Positions 25,286-33,728 of a stretch of DNA of 47,929 nt are shown piece after piece. A model generated the notes under the pieces. It was not told where the DNA came from, ran no database searches, and worked only from the letters and a program-made list of their open reading frames with translations. Positions within the stretch are counted from its first letter, which is position 1; the number at the start of each line of letters is the position of its first letter. This stretch comes from CALAED01 sp937891035 (GTDB taxonomy: Bacteria > Actinomycetota > Actinomycetes > Streptosporangiales > Streptosporangiaceae), in NCBI GenBank assembly GCA_035642125.1, contig DASQSZ010000166.1, positions 1 to 47,929 on the forward strand, written 5' to 3'. The position numbers and the translations under genes are program-made.

Positions 25286-25972
25286 TCACCTCTTCCGTCC
25301 GCGCTCCCCGCGCCCGTGTCCGCCGCGTCGGGACGCCTCTGTCTGTGCGGGCGGGCGCTCCGCGACGACCCGCACAATCGTTGTCGGCGGCTCGACCTTA
25401 CCGTGACCGACCTGAAGGAGTTCGGCCCTACGCGCACCGAAACCTCTAAGCTCCGGTTCGACCGCCTCGAGTTCGGCGCCGGCCCGCTCACCCTTGAATG
25501 CCAGAAGCTCTCCGCCGGGGCGCAACAACGGCAGCCCCCAGCGCAGCAAACGATCGAGTGGAGCCACCGCCCGCGCGGTCACTACATCACCTGACAGCGA
25601 TCCGGCGACATCCTCTGCCCGGGCGCGTCGTACGGTGACGTTTCGGAGTCCGAGTTCGGTCACGCACTCGGCGAGGAAGGTCACCCGGCGGAGCAGCGGC
25701 TCCAGCAGGATGATCGACAGGTCGGGCCGGATGATGCCGAGGACGATGCCGGGCAGGCCCGCACCGGAGCCGAGGTCGATGACGCCCGCGTTAGGCCCGA
25801 TGAGCTCGGACACGACGGCACAGTTGAGCAGGTGCCGATCCCACAGCCGGTCGGCCTCGCGTGGGCCGATCAACCCGCGCTCGACGCCGGCTCCGGCGAG
25901 CAGCCCCGCGTATCGCTCGGCCACCGGCAGCGCGTCGCCGAAGACCTCCCCCGCCACGACCGGCACTGACAT
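25286..25972 (-). CDS. rsmG: 16S rRNA (guanine-N7)-methyltransferase RsmG (GidB)
   Basis: RsmG methylates G527 (E. coli numbering) of 16S rRNA using SAM. The 228-residue protein carries LWDRHLLNCAVVSELI and the SAM-binding motif I GVIDLGSGAGLPGIVLGI near residues 65-82, then LLEPLLRRVTFLAECV and the catalytic-region VVTARAVAPLDRLL. ATG 25972 is preceded by GGGGAG; the frame is open further upstream but without conservation. Loss of this enzyme gives low-level streptomycin resistance in actinomycetes. A basic C-terminal tail (RRGGHGRGERGRKR) ends the protein. It is separated from parA by 209 bp that probably hold the parA promoter. Confidence 0.95.
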   Translation of the reverse strand: MSVPVVAGEVFGDALPVAERYAGLLAGAGVERGLIGPREADRLWDRHLLNCAVVSELIGPNAGVIDLGSGAGLPGIVLGIIRPDLSIILLEPLLRRVTFLAECVTELGLRNVTVRRARAEDVAGSLSGDVVTARAVAPLDRLLRWGLPLLRPGGELLAFKGERAGAELEAVEPELRGFGARRAELLQVGHGKVEPPTTIVRVVAERPPAQTEASRRGGHGRGERGRKR

Positions 25973-26755
25973 CGGACTCCCCGAGATTTCTCGTAATCCA
26001 CGGACAGGATCTACGGACGCCGCGACACTTTGGCCACGCCTTCGGCGGCACGCCGACCGGCGGCCCAAGCCATCGTGACTATTGACGGTGACCGACGATC
26101 ATGCACTGATCTACCATCCAACCGCGTCAGCGCTCCGGCCATACCCCGACTCCGCAATGTCACGCGGGCGTGCGGGGGATCGGTGAGCGGTGGCTGACCG
26201 AACGGTCCTTCCCGCTCTGGAGAAACCAGCCGGCTCGCGACAAGGTCTACTTCCTACTCCGCCGGCCAAAAGCAGCCGGCCCCCAGCTCACATCGACCAG
26301 GCCCGCTCGGCGACACCGACCCCGCATCGGCGCACGGCCAAGCAGCCCCGCGGTCGGCCAACGGGACTGTAGAAGATTCACGAGCTTCGTATGGGCCTGG
26401 TGGAAATTGACGACGAAGGCGGGTCCGATGGCAAAAGTAATCGCGATCTGCTCGATCTCCGCGCTGTCCACGTACGCGGCCGTGGACACGCCGCGGGGCG
26501 AGCCTCCCCCGGGCGGCCGGTCAAGCTCAGGCCGGGATAGCTCGCGAGGTCGGCGGACGCCGTCAGGGACGGTGCGCTGTACCACATGGCGTCGGCCTGC
26601 CGGGCGTAGGTGGCCGCGCCTTATCCGTCTCGCGCGTCACCCGCCGCGCCAAAGAGACGGATCTCGCTCGCGACGGACCGGGACGTGAAACGCGCCCCAA
26701 GCGCCGGAGCCGACCTGGCGGCCTTGGGGGGTGGGTTGTGCGCCGGCGCTTTAGG
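25973..26755. other. 783-bp spacer between khpB and rsmG
   Basis: The minus-strand cluster is interrupted here; khpB and rsmG are normally close. The middle (26247-26489) contains a short minus-strand frame with coding-type codons. A GCCGGC-CAAAAGCA-GCCGGC repeat lies near 26262-26281. The rest shows nothing I can name; it probably includes the rsmG promoter. Confidence 0.45.
26247..26489 (-). CDS. Possible small hypothetical protein or gene remnant
   Basis: Read on the minus strand from a GTG at 26489, the frame begins STAAYVDSAEIEQIAITFAI and continues GPAFVVNFHQAHTKLVNLLQ, with codons that mostly end in G or C and a balanced amino-acid mix, unlike the Arg/Pro-rich chance frames around it. 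The last ~35 residues look non-coding in composition. A GGGGGAGG lies about 13 bp before the GTG, rather far. I do not recognise a family. It may be a real 80-residue protein or the decayed end of a gene lost between khpB and rsmG. Confidence 0.35.
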   Translation of the reverse strand: MSTAAYVDSAEIEQIAITFAIGPAFVVNFHQAHTKLVNLLQSRWPTAGLLGRAPMRGRCRRAGLVDVSWGPAAFGRRSRK

Positions 26756-27262
26756 TCACTCGGGGAAGACGACCACGTAGCGGTCGGGCTCTTCTCCCTC
26801 GGACTCGCTGCGCAGCCCGGCCGCGGCCACCGCGTCATGCACGATCTTGCGTTCGAACGGGGTCATGGGCGCCAGCGGCCGGGGCTCACCCGCCTGCCTG
26901 ACCTCTGCCGCGACGTCCTCGCCCAGCTTGGTCAGCTCCGCCCGCCGACGCTCACGGTAGCCGCCGATGTCGAGCATCAGCCGAGTGCGGTTGCCGGTGC
27001 GGCGATGGACGGCGAGGCGGGTGAGCTCCTGCAACGCCTCGAGCACCTCGCCGCGCTTGCCGACGAGTTCGTCCAACGTGGCGCCGACCACAGACACGAG
27101 GGCACGCTCGCCCTCCACGTCCATGTCGATGTCACCATCGAAGTCGGCGATATCGAGCAGGCCCTCGATGTAGTCGGCGGCCACCTCGCCTTCCTGCTCA
27201 AGGACCGTGATGTCGACCTCGGTGGTTTCCGCTTGGCTCACGCCCGTCTCCTTCTGCGACAC
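26756..27262 (-). CDS. khpB: RNA-binding protein KhpB/Jag (KH and R3H domains)
   Basis: A 168-residue protein with an acidic N-terminus (TTEVDITVLEQEGEVAADYIEGLLDIADFDGDIDMDV), a KH-like domain with LVGKRGEVLEALQELTRLAVHRRTG in place of the GxxG loop, and a C-terminal R3H domain (YRERRRAELTKLGEDVAAEV ... PLAPMTPFERKIVHDAVA). The separate Jag-N domain of Bacillus is absent, as usual in actinobacteria. Family members bind small RNAs and affect division and cell-wall synthesis. It begins 18 bp after yidC and belongs to the rpmH-rnpA-yidD-yidC-khpB run. Confidence 0.93.
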   Translation of the reverse strand: MSQKETGVSQAETTEVDITVLEQEGEVAADYIEGLLDIADFDGDIDMDVEGERALVSVVGATLDELVGKRGEVLEALQELTRLAVHRRTGNRTRLMLDIGGYRERRRAELTKLGEDVAAEVRQAGEPRPLAPMTPFERKIVHDAVAAAGLRSESEGEEPDRYVVVFPE

Positions 27263-27280
27263 AGACTGAGGGATTGAAAT

Positions 27281-28366
27281 CTAGCGCTTGCGCGAGCCGC
27301 CGCTGCGCTTACTACGCGATTGCCGCACCGGTTGCTGCCGGATCACCTTGGGCTTGGACTCGGGCTCCGGTTCCGGTTCCGGGGCCGGCTGCTTCTTGCG
27401 GCGGCCGAGGAGACCTCCGGCGGGCGTGGTCTGGTCGGCCTTGCCGGCCTTGCCGGTCTTCCCGGCGGCCCCTCCGCTATGTCCGGTGGTCTTGGCGGTC
27501 GGCTTGCCGGTGGCCTTGCCGCCGGCCGGAGCACTCTTGCCGCTCTTGCCGCTCTTGCCGGTCCGCTGGCCGTTGCTCGCGGCCGTGTCCTGGCTCGCGC
27601 CGATGTTGATCGGGTAGCGCTTGTGGATGTAGTGAGTCTGCGCGAGCGTCCAGGTGTTGGACGTCATCCAGTACAGGAGCACGCCGAGCGGGAAGCCCAG
27701 GCCGAAGATGGCGAAGATCGGGGCCAGGTAGACCATCATCTTCTGCGCCGTCGCCATCGGGTTGCCGGGTTCCATGGCGGGCTGCCTGGCCATGCTCACC
27801 TTGACGCTGAAGTAGGTCGTGACCGAGCTGATGATCACTGCGATGCCGGTGACGATCAGCCCGCTGACGTCCTTCGGGACGGTGCCCCACGCGTCCAGGA
27901 ACTTGTCAGAGATCGAGGCCCCGAAGATGCTGGCGTTCTGGGCGCTCTCGACGAGCTCCGCCGAGATGCCGTGGCTGCCGTTGCCGTCCTTCGCGTTGGC
28001 CATCTTGTTGAGGACGTTGAACAACGAGATGAAGACGGGGAACTGCACCAGCAGCGGCAGGCAGCCCGACAGCGGGTTGGCCCCGGCCTCCTGATAGAGC
28101 TTCATCACCTCTTGGTTCATGCGCTGCTTGTCGTTCTTGTACTTCTTGCGCAGCGCCTGCACCTGAGGGTTGAGCTCCTGCATCTTCCGTGAAGCGTTGA
28201 TCTGCTTTACGAACAAGGGGAAGATCAAGATCCGCATCAGCACGGTGAGAAGGATGATCGAGCCCGCCCACGCGGCGCCGCTGTCCGCGGGGAAGATAAA
28301 GCTCAGGCCGTGGTGGATCTGGACGATCACCCAGGCGACGGCCCGATACAGCGGATCAAGGGTCAC
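27281..28366 (-). CDS. yidC: Membrane protein insertase YidC
   Basis: A 361-residue Oxa1/YidC insertase without the large periplasmic domain of proteobacteria. It starts MTLDPLYRAVAWVIVQIHHG with a short first helix, then SIILLTVLMRILIFPLFVKQ carrying the conserved hydrophilic-groove arginine (about residue 45), a charged coiled loop (MQELNPQVQALRKKYKNDKQ), and the core helices GCLPLLVQFPVFISLF, ISSVTTYFSVK and GFPLGVLLYWMTSN. The last ~110 residues are a Lys/Gly/Ala/Thr-rich tail with repeated GKSGK/GKAGK units ending in a basic segment, a likely ribosome-docking tail. The start overlaps the yidD stop by 4 bp. Confidence 0.96.
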   Translation of the reverse strand: MTLDPLYRAVAWVIVQIHHGLSFIFPADSGAAWAGSIILLTVLMRILIFPLFVKQINASRKMQELNPQVQALRKKYKNDKQRMNQEVMKLYQEAGANPLSGCLPLLVQFPVFISLFNVLNKMANAKDGNGSHGISAELVESAQNASIFGASISDKFLDAWGTVPKDVSGLIVTGIAVIISSVTTYFSVKVSMARQPAMEPGNPMATAQKMMVYLAPIFAIFGLGFPLGVLLYWMTSNTWTLAQTHYIHKRYPINIGASQDTAASNGQRTGKSGKSGKSAPAGGKATGKPTAKTTGHSGGAAGKTGKAGKADQTTPAGGLLGRRKKQPAPEPEPEPESKPKVIRQQPVRQSRSKRSGGSRKR

Positions 28367-28623
28367 CGGTCAGCTCCTTCGGGGATTTCGTACGTCTCCG
28401 GTGTGCCCTTCGGCGGTGGCACGGGATCGTACCCACCGGGGTGGAATGGGTGGCAGCGGGCGATGCGCCGCACCGTGAGCCAGCCGCCGCGCACCGCGCC
28501 GTGCACCCGCAGCGCCTCCAGCGAGTACGCGCTGCAGCTCGGCTCGAACCGGCAGGTCGGCCCAAGCAACGGACCCACGAAACGCCGGTAGGCGGTCACG
28601 AGCAGCATCAACACCCGCGTCAC
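28363..28623 (-). CDS. yidD: Membrane protein insertion efficiency factor YidD
   Basis: A small amphipathic protein: LLVTAYRRFVGPLLGPTCRF, then EPSCSAYSLEALRVHGAVRG and CHPFHPGGYDPVPP are the invariant YidD motifs, including three conserved cysteines. The start is uncertain. I place it at GTG 28623 (86 residues), matching the usual length; the frame is open back to an ATG at 28818 that overlaps the rnpA stop by 4 bp, which would add a 65-residue Arg/Ser-rich extension not typical of the family. That overlap may instead serve coupling. Its stop overlaps the yidC start. Confidence 0.88.
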   Translation of the reverse strand: MTRVLMLLVTAYRRFVGPLLGPTCRFEPSCSAYSLEALRVHGAVRGGWLTVRRIARCHPFHPGGYDPVPPPKGTPETYEIPEGADR

Positions 28624-28814
28624 GAGATTAGGGCCGCGCCGCCGAGCCCCGTCCACCGCGAGCGGCGTCGATCTCCCCGAGCCGCGGCCGGCTCGCCGGG
28701 CGGACGAATGAGGCAGCCAGGTTTGGCCATCGACTGAGGACACCATGGGGAGGGGCCGCCTGGGCCATGCGCGGCGGGCCACCGGACCCATCAAACAGAC
28801 CCTAGGCCGCTCGG

Positions 28815-29174
28815 TCATCGTCGTTCTCGCCTCTCTGGCCGTAGGAGCCGCCCAAGAGCGGAATCGAACTCCCTGGCCAGCTCCTCCTGCCGCGCAACTC
28901 CGGCGTTCGGGTTCGCGCGCACCACAAGCAGGCTACCCCGCGGGAGTCGCGCGACGTGCTCGCGCGCCACGTGCCGCAACCTGCGCCGGACCTTGTTGCG
29001 TACGACCGCGCCCCCGACGACGCGGCCGACGATGAAACCGACCAGCGGCGACGCATCGATGTCATCTCGCCGGAATAGATGGACCACCACGTGCGGCCGT
29101 CCGGCCCGGCGGCCGCGCCGCACGGCGAGTGTGTAGTCAGCACGCCGCCGCATCCGGTGCCGGGACGGCAGCAT
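28815..29174 (-). CDS. rnpA: Ribonuclease P protein component
   Basis: A 119-residue basic protein starting MLPSRHRMRRRADYTLAVRRGRR. The RNR signature is seen as VRNKVRRRLRHVAREH near residues 57-72, with the preceding GFIVGRVVGGAVVRN strand. It binds RNase P RNA and helps process tRNA 5' ends, including the tRNA-Ile in this window. It follows rpmH by 25 bp on the minus strand. Confidence 0.95.
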   Translation of the reverse strand: MLPSRHRMRRRADYTLAVRRGRRAGRPHVVVHLFRRDDIDASPLVGFIVGRVVGGAVVRNKVRRRLRHVAREHVARLPRGSLLVVRANPNAGVARQEELAREFDSALGRLLRPERRERR

Positions 29175-29199
29175 GACGATCGGCGGTCAGACCTGGCGG

Positions 29200-29337
29200 T
29201 CAGACCGAGACGCGGGTACGGCCCTTGCGGCGCCGCGCGGACAGGATCGCCCGGCCGGCCCGGGTGCGCATGCGCAGCCGGAAGCCGTGCTTCTTGTGAC
29301 GACGACGGTTGTTCGGCTGATATGTGCGCTTGCTCAC
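29200..29337 (-). CDS. rpmH: 50S ribosomal protein L34
   Basis: A 45-residue protein starting at GTG 29337 with SKRTYQPNNRRRHKKHGFRL, then RMRTRAGRAILSARRRKGR. This is the invariant L34 sequence. GGAG lies about 8 bp upstream. It heads the minus-strand operon that continues into rnpA. It is too short to show up as a long open frame and was found by reading the reverse complement. Confidence 0.97.
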   Translation of the reverse strand: MSKRTYQPNNRRRHKKHGFRLRMRTRAGRAILSARRRKGRTRVSV

Positions 29338-29711
29338 TCGTGGCTCCAGTGCGGCGTGATTCGATAAAGATCATGTCGGTCGATGAGCCGGCCGCGGCCC
29401 AAGGAGGCAGCGTCACGCCACGGCGCGAACAGGCATGCCAAACTGCCGCCGATGCGGCTCGACGTCGTACGGTACGGGCTTTTCGCCTAATCGGTCAAAC
29501 GAGCCTCACGGCTCTCGTGGTTCCGTACGCTTGGAAGAACCCTTCCCCCCCCGCCTGTTGTCCCGCCCGCGGCCCACCCGCGGCGACGGGTTTTCGCACA
29601 GACGCACGGCAGATCGTGCACAACCTGTGGACAAACCTGTGGATGAAGCGTGAGAGAGTAGTGCGCCACAGTGGCGGTGGTGAACTACCGACGGGGAAGG
29701 GGAGCGTGCGC
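29338..29711. promoter_or_regulatory. Divergent rpmH/dnaA promoter region with DnaA boxes
   Basis: The 374-bp interval between the divergent rpmH and dnaA genes. Two DnaA boxes, TGTGGACAA (29626-29634) and TGTGGATGA (29638-29646), lie about 75 bp before the dnaA start, spaced 12 bp apart in the same orientation. TGTGGACAA is the reverse complement of the actinomycete-preferred TTGTCCACA. This fits the autoregulation of dnaA described in Streptomyces and Mycobacterium. I could not place a promoter -10/-35 with confidence. Confidence 0.75.
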
Positions 29712-31778
29712 ATGGACGGACAGGACCTCGCTTCGGTGTGGACGGCCGCGCTCGAAACCCTGTCGGCCAGCGACCTGCAGCCGCTGCATCTGGAGTGGCT
29801 GCAGCGCACGCGGCCCCTCGGCCTTATGGAGGACACGGCACTCCTCGCCACCCCCAATGAGTTCGCCAAGGACGTGGTGGAGACCAGGTTGCGCGGCCTG
29901 ATCACCCAGGTGCTCTCCCGCGAGCTCGGCCGCGACATCTGGGTGGCCGTCACCGTCCAGCCTGAACCGCCCCGCCCGGCGGCCGATCCGGCCGCGACCG
30001 GGCCCGCCGACCCGAGCAGGTACGGCGCCGGCGCCGCTCCCGAAGCGGTGGCGCACGGCGCGATGGGCCACGGGGGGGCCACCGAAGCCGGCGGCGCACC
30101 GCTTCCGGCGGCACCCGCGCCGGCCGCGGCACCGACCGCGGCACCGGCGGTCGATGCCCCGGCACCGGCGGCACCAACGACCGTCGAGGCGACGGGCACC
30201 GCGGGGGCGGCGGAGCCCACACACTCCACACCATCGACGGTCGGGCCAACGCCGGCGGCAACGCCGGCCGCGGAGGCGGCGCCGCCACCCGCCGGCGCTG
30301 CGCCGTACAACTCGGCGTTCGCCCCGGGTCCCGCCCATATCGCCGGACACACGCTCGGCGGATCACCGGCCGACGGGGACCCCGGGCATCCGCGCGACGG
30401 CGCGGCCGGTGCGTACAACCCGGCGTCGAACCCGGCGTCGTACGCACCGCCGGCACAGCACGGGCAGCAACAGGGTCAGCCGAACGGACAACAGCCCGGG
30501 CCGCAACACGGGCCGGACGGACAGTCTGGGCAGCTAGGCCAGCCGGGACAGCCGGGACGGCCCTACCAACCGGCCGCCCACGCTTACGGCCAACCGCCGG
30601 GCCCCGGCGTGCGGTCCGGGCCGCCCCCCGCCGACCTCGAAGCCGAACCGCCGCCTCCGGCGCCATGGCAGCGGCAGCACCCGGGAGCCCCGCAGCACCA
30701 GCCCCATGGCGGCGCCGACGGCCGACGGCCGACGGCCGAACTGGCCCGGCTGAATCCGAAATACACCTTCGACACGTTCGTCATCGGGTCGAGCAACCGG
30801 TTCTCACACGCGGCCGCGGTCGCGGTCGCCGAGGCGCCGGCCAAGGCGTACAACCCGTTGTTCATCTACGGCGAGTCCGGTCTCGGCAAGACGCATCTGC
30901 TGCACGCGGTCGGGCACTACGCCCAGAGCCTGTTCAACGGCGCCCGTGTCCGGTACGTGAGCTCAGAGGAGTTCACCAACGAGTTCATCAACGCGATCCG
31001 CGACCACAAGCCCGACGGGTTCCGCAGGCGGTACCGCGACGTGGACATCCTCCTGGTCGACGACATCCAGTTCCTGGAGAACAAGGAACAGACGCAGGAG
31101 GAGTTCTTCCACACCTTCAACACCCTGCACAACGCCGACAAACAGATCGTGATCTCCAGCGATCGCCCGCCCAAACAGCTGGTGACCTTGGAAGACCGGC
31201 TGCGCAACCGGTTCGAGTGGGGACTGATCACCGACGTCCAGCCGCCGGAGCTTGAGACGCGCATCGCGATCCTGCGCAAGAAGGCCGCCCAAGAGGGCCT
31301 CGCCGCGCCCCCCGACGTCCTGGAATTCATCGCCTCCAAGATCTCGACCAACATAAGAGAGCTCGAGGGCGCCCTGATCAGAGTGACCGCCTTCGCCAGC
31401 CTCAACCGCCAGTCGGTCGACCTGCAGCTGGCCGAGGTCGTGCTCAAGGACCTCATCCCCGACGCGACCGGCCCCGAGATCACCGCCGCCACGATCATGG
31501 CGCAGACCGCGACGTACTACGGGCTGAGCATCGAGGACCTGTGCGGCTCGTCTCGCTCGCGCACGCTCGTCACCGCCCGGCAGATCGCGATGTACCTGTG
31601 CCGGGAGCTGACGAATCTGTCGCTGCCCAAGATCGGTCAGCAGTTCGGCGGCCGCGATCACACCACCGTCATCCACGCCTGCAAGAAGATCAGCTCGCTG
31701 ATGACCGAGCGACGCCCGATCTACAACCAGGTCACCGAGTTGACCACTCGCATCAAGCAACAGACCCGGAACAGATAA
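29712..31778 (+). CDS. dnaA: Chromosomal replication initiator DnaA
   Basis: DnaA binds oriC, opens the duplex and loads the helicase. ATG 29712 follows GGGGAG by 8 bp (GTG 29706 is an alternative). The 688-residue protein has domain I at about 1-90 (MDGQDLASVWTAALETL ...), an unusually long disordered domain II at about 95-340 rich in Pro, Ala, Gly and Gln, the AAA+ domain III from LNPKYTFDTFVIG (about 346) with Walker A GESGLGKTHLL near 387 and Walker B ILLVDDIQFL, and domain IV ending with the DnaA-box reading GGRDHTTVIHACKKI near 646-660. The length exceeds most DnaA proteins, mainly because of domain II, as in Streptomyces. Confidence 0.97.
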   Translation: MDGQDLASVWTAALETLSASDLQPLHLEWLQRTRPLGLMEDTALLATPNEFAKDVVETRLRGLITQVLSRELGRDIWVAVTVQPEPPRPAADPAATGPADPSRYGAGAAPEAVAHGAMGHGGATEAGGAPLPAAPAPAAAPTAAPAVDAPAPAAPTTVEATGTAGAAEPTHSTPSTVGPTPAATPAAEAAPPPAGAAPYNSAFAPGPAHIAGHTLGGSPADGDPGHPRDGAAGAYNPASNPASYAPPAQHGQQQGQPNGQQPGPQHGPDGQSGQLGQPGQPGRPYQPAAHAYGQPPGPGVRSGPPPADLEAEPPPPAPWQRQHPGAPQHQPHGGADGRRPTAELARLNPKYTFDTFVIGSSNRFSHAAAVAVAEAPAKAYNPLFIYGESGLGKTHLLHAVGHYAQSLFNGARVRYVSSEEFTNEFINAIRDHKPDGFRRRYRDVDILLVDDIQFLENKEQTQEEFFHTFNTLHNADKQIVISSDRPPKQLVTLEDRLRNRFEWGLITDVQPPELETRIAILRKKAAQEGLAAPPDVLEFIASKISTNIRELEGALIRVTAFASLNRQSVDLQLAEVVLKDLIPDATGPEITAATIMAQTATYYGLSIEDLCGSSRSRTLVTARQIAMYLCRELTNLSLPKIGQQFGGRDHTTVIHACKKISSLMTERRPIYNQVTELTTRIKQQTRNR

Positions 31779-32346
31779 GCGACCGGCGTGGCCCTCTCTA
31801 CTCGCGACGTTCCCCCTTCACAGGCTGGGGAAAACCCTGTGGATGACCGTGGAAAACCACGGGGACAACGTGGGGACAACCCGTGGACAACCGGTGGACG
31901 GGATGTTGATGGCGCCGCGAACGTAGAGCCTGACGGCCGCGGTCGGCTCGGTCATGAGCGCGGTCAAGGCCGTCGTGAGGGGGGTCGACGCCACCACCGC
32001 CGCCGCGACGACGGGCGAGCCGAGGAGAACCTGGGGACAACGCGTGGACAACCGGGGGACAACGTGGGGACGATGGCCTTGGGCGGTCGGCTTGTCCTCA
32101 GCGCCGGCCTGTTCGTCCACTGCTCATGCACAGCCGCAGTGGACAGAAATCGGCGGGCTGAGCTGCGGAAACGGGGGTTGTCCACACTTTCCACCGCCCC
32201 TATGACGACGACTGCTCTTTGTCTAATCAAGAAAAAACATCCGACAACAGTCAGGGACTGGGGACAACGGTGCCGAGCCGGCTCCCGTTCCCAGCTGATC
32301 TCTTCCACCACACCTTGAGTCCGAAACCTGCAGGAGGCGGGTCCTT
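31779..32346. other. oriC: Chromosomal replication origin oriC
   Basis: This 568-bp non-coding dnaA-dnaN interval has many DnaA boxes in two clusters. Left cluster: TGTGGATGA 31838-31846, CGTGGAAAA 31848-31856, CGTGGACAA 31882-31890, GGTGGACGG 31894-31902, plus GGGGACAAC degenerate boxes at 31861 and 31872. Right cluster: CGTGGACAA 32043-32051, GGGGACAAC units near 32033 and 32055, TTGTCCACA 32178-32186 in the opposite orientation, and TGGGGACAAC 32259-32268. An AT-richer stretch at about 32214-32245 (TTTGTCTAATCAAGAAAAAA) is the best candidate unwinding element. The GC-rich multi-box design is that of Streptomyces-type origins. Confidence 0.93.
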
Positions 32347-33492
32347 GTGAAGTTCCGCATCGATCGAGACGCGCTCGCCGACGCCGTCGCCTGGACGGCT
32401 CGTACGTTGCCGGTACGTCCACCGGTCCCGGTCCTCGCCGGCATGCTGATGGACGCCGGTCCGGGGGCGGGCGACGATCAACAGCTGACCCTCTCCGCGT
32501 TCGACTACGAAGTCTCCGCCCAGGTCAGCACGGACGTCGATATCGATGAGGCGGGCAAGGCGCTCGTCTCCGGCCGACTCATCGCCGAGATCTGCCGCAG
32601 CCTGCCGCCCCATCCCGTAGAGTTCACCACCGACGGCAGCAAGGTCATGCTCACCTGCGGCAGCGCCAAGTTCACGCTGCTGACCATGCCGGTGGAGGAC
32701 TACCCGTCGTTGCCGGAGATGCCGCCGGCGGCCGGCTCGGTGGGCAGCGACGAGTTCGCCGCAGCGGTTGGCCAGGTGGCCATCGCAGCCGGCCGCGACG
32801 ACACGATCCCCATGCTCACGGGCGTACGGGTGGAGATCGATGGCGAGACGGTGACGCTCGCCTCGACCGACCGCTACCGGCTGGCCGTTCGCGAGTTGCA
32901 CTGGAAGCCCGAACGTCCGGACTTCTCCGCGATCGCGCTGGTGCCGGCCAAGACACTCGCCGACACCGCCAAGTCGCTCACCGCCGGCGCCGAGGTGTCG
33001 ATCGCGCTCGGCGGGGCCGGGGGTGTCGGCGAGGGCATGATCGGGTTCTCCGGCGGCGGCCGCCGGACCACGTCACGGCTGCTGGACGGCGACTTCGTGA
33101 AATACCGTTCGCTGCTGCCGAGCGAGTACGCGGGCCTGGCGGAGGTCCAGTGCGGGCCGTTCGTCGAGGCGGTCAAGCGGGTCTCGCTGGTGGCCGAGCG
33201 GAACACCCCCGTACGGCTCTCATTCCGCCAGGGAGAGGTCGTCCTCGAGGCTGGGACCGGCGACGAGGCCCAGGCCGTCGAGGCGCTTGAAGCGACGCTC
33301 GAGGGCGATGACATCAACATCGCCTTCAACCCGGGGTTCCTTCTTGACGGGCTGACGGCCATCGACTCCGACGTCGCCCGGCTTTCGTTCACCACGCCGA
33401 CCAAGCCGGCCGTGCTCACGGGCAAGCCGGCCGACGACGGGACCACCCCCAACTACCGCTATCTGATCATGCCGGTGCGGCTGTCCGGCTGA
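32347..33492 (+). CDS. dnaN: DNA polymerase III beta sliding clamp
   Basis: The clamp tethers the replicative polymerase to DNA. The 381-residue protein starts at GTG 32347 after GGAGGCGGG with MKFRIDRDALADAVAWTART. Three clamp folds are visible, with typical blocks TLLTMPVEDYPSLPEMP, GVRVEIDGETVTLASTDRYRLAVRE, FDYEV and the C-terminal NPGFLLDGL and NYRYLIMPVRL, which forms part of the protein-binding pocket (final MPVRL). It is the first gene of the plus-strand run after oriC. A GGCCCG-CCAA-CGGGCC stem lies 21 bp after its stop. Confidence 0.97.
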   Translation: MKFRIDRDALADAVAWTARTLPVRPPVPVLAGMLMDAGPGAGDDQQLTLSAFDYEVSAQVSTDVDIDEAGKALVSGRLIAEICRSLPPHPVEFTTDGSKVMLTCGSAKFTLLTMPVEDYPSLPEMPPAAGSVGSDEFAAAVGQVAIAAGRDDTIPMLTGVRVEIDGETVTLASTDRYRLAVRELHWKPERPDFSAIALVPAKTLADTAKSLTAGAEVSIALGGAGGVGEGMIGFSGGGRRTTSRLLDGDFVKYRSLLPSEYAGLAEVQCGPFVEAVKRVSLVAERNTPVRLSFRQGEVVLEAGTGDEAQAVEALEATLEGDDINIAFNPGFLLDGLTAIDSDVARLSFTTPTKPAVLTGKPADDGTTPNYRYLIMPVRLSG

Positions 33493-33512
33493 CGCGCCCG
33501 CGGCCCGCGTAC

Positions 33513-33528
33513 GGCCCGCCAACGGGCC
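33513..33528 (+). terminator. Hairpin after dnaN
   Basis: GGCCCG / CGGGCC perfect 6-bp stem with a CCAA loop, 21 bp after the dnaN stop. No U tract; a terminator role is only possible. Confidence 0.35.
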
Positions 33529-33728
33529 ACGCCATCGGCACGTCCGCCCCCGACCGCACGCTGGCGCGCAGGCGCGTACGGGCATGGCTTCCCGGCTCTG
33601 CCCGTCCGCGCCGTACGCGTCCGTATGCCCCAACGGATTGGCACGGACCGCGCCTGGCGCCGGTCGCCCGGTTTGGGAGCGTGAGACGGGTGAAGGTAGG
33701 TGAGGGGAGACCTCGCAGAGGAGTTGGC

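Noticed and set aside
24930..25594. Plus-strand frames over the parA-rsmG gap
   Set aside because: Low-complexity Arg/Pro composition and no ribosome binding site; the gap is best read as the parA promoter.
26684..26695. GACGTGAAACG near khpB as parS
   Set aside because: Half-site only.
29495..30418. Ala/Gly/Val-rich minus-strand frame opposite dnaA domain II
   Set aside because: Produced by the repetitive GC-rich codons of domain II; no promoter or ribosome binding site.
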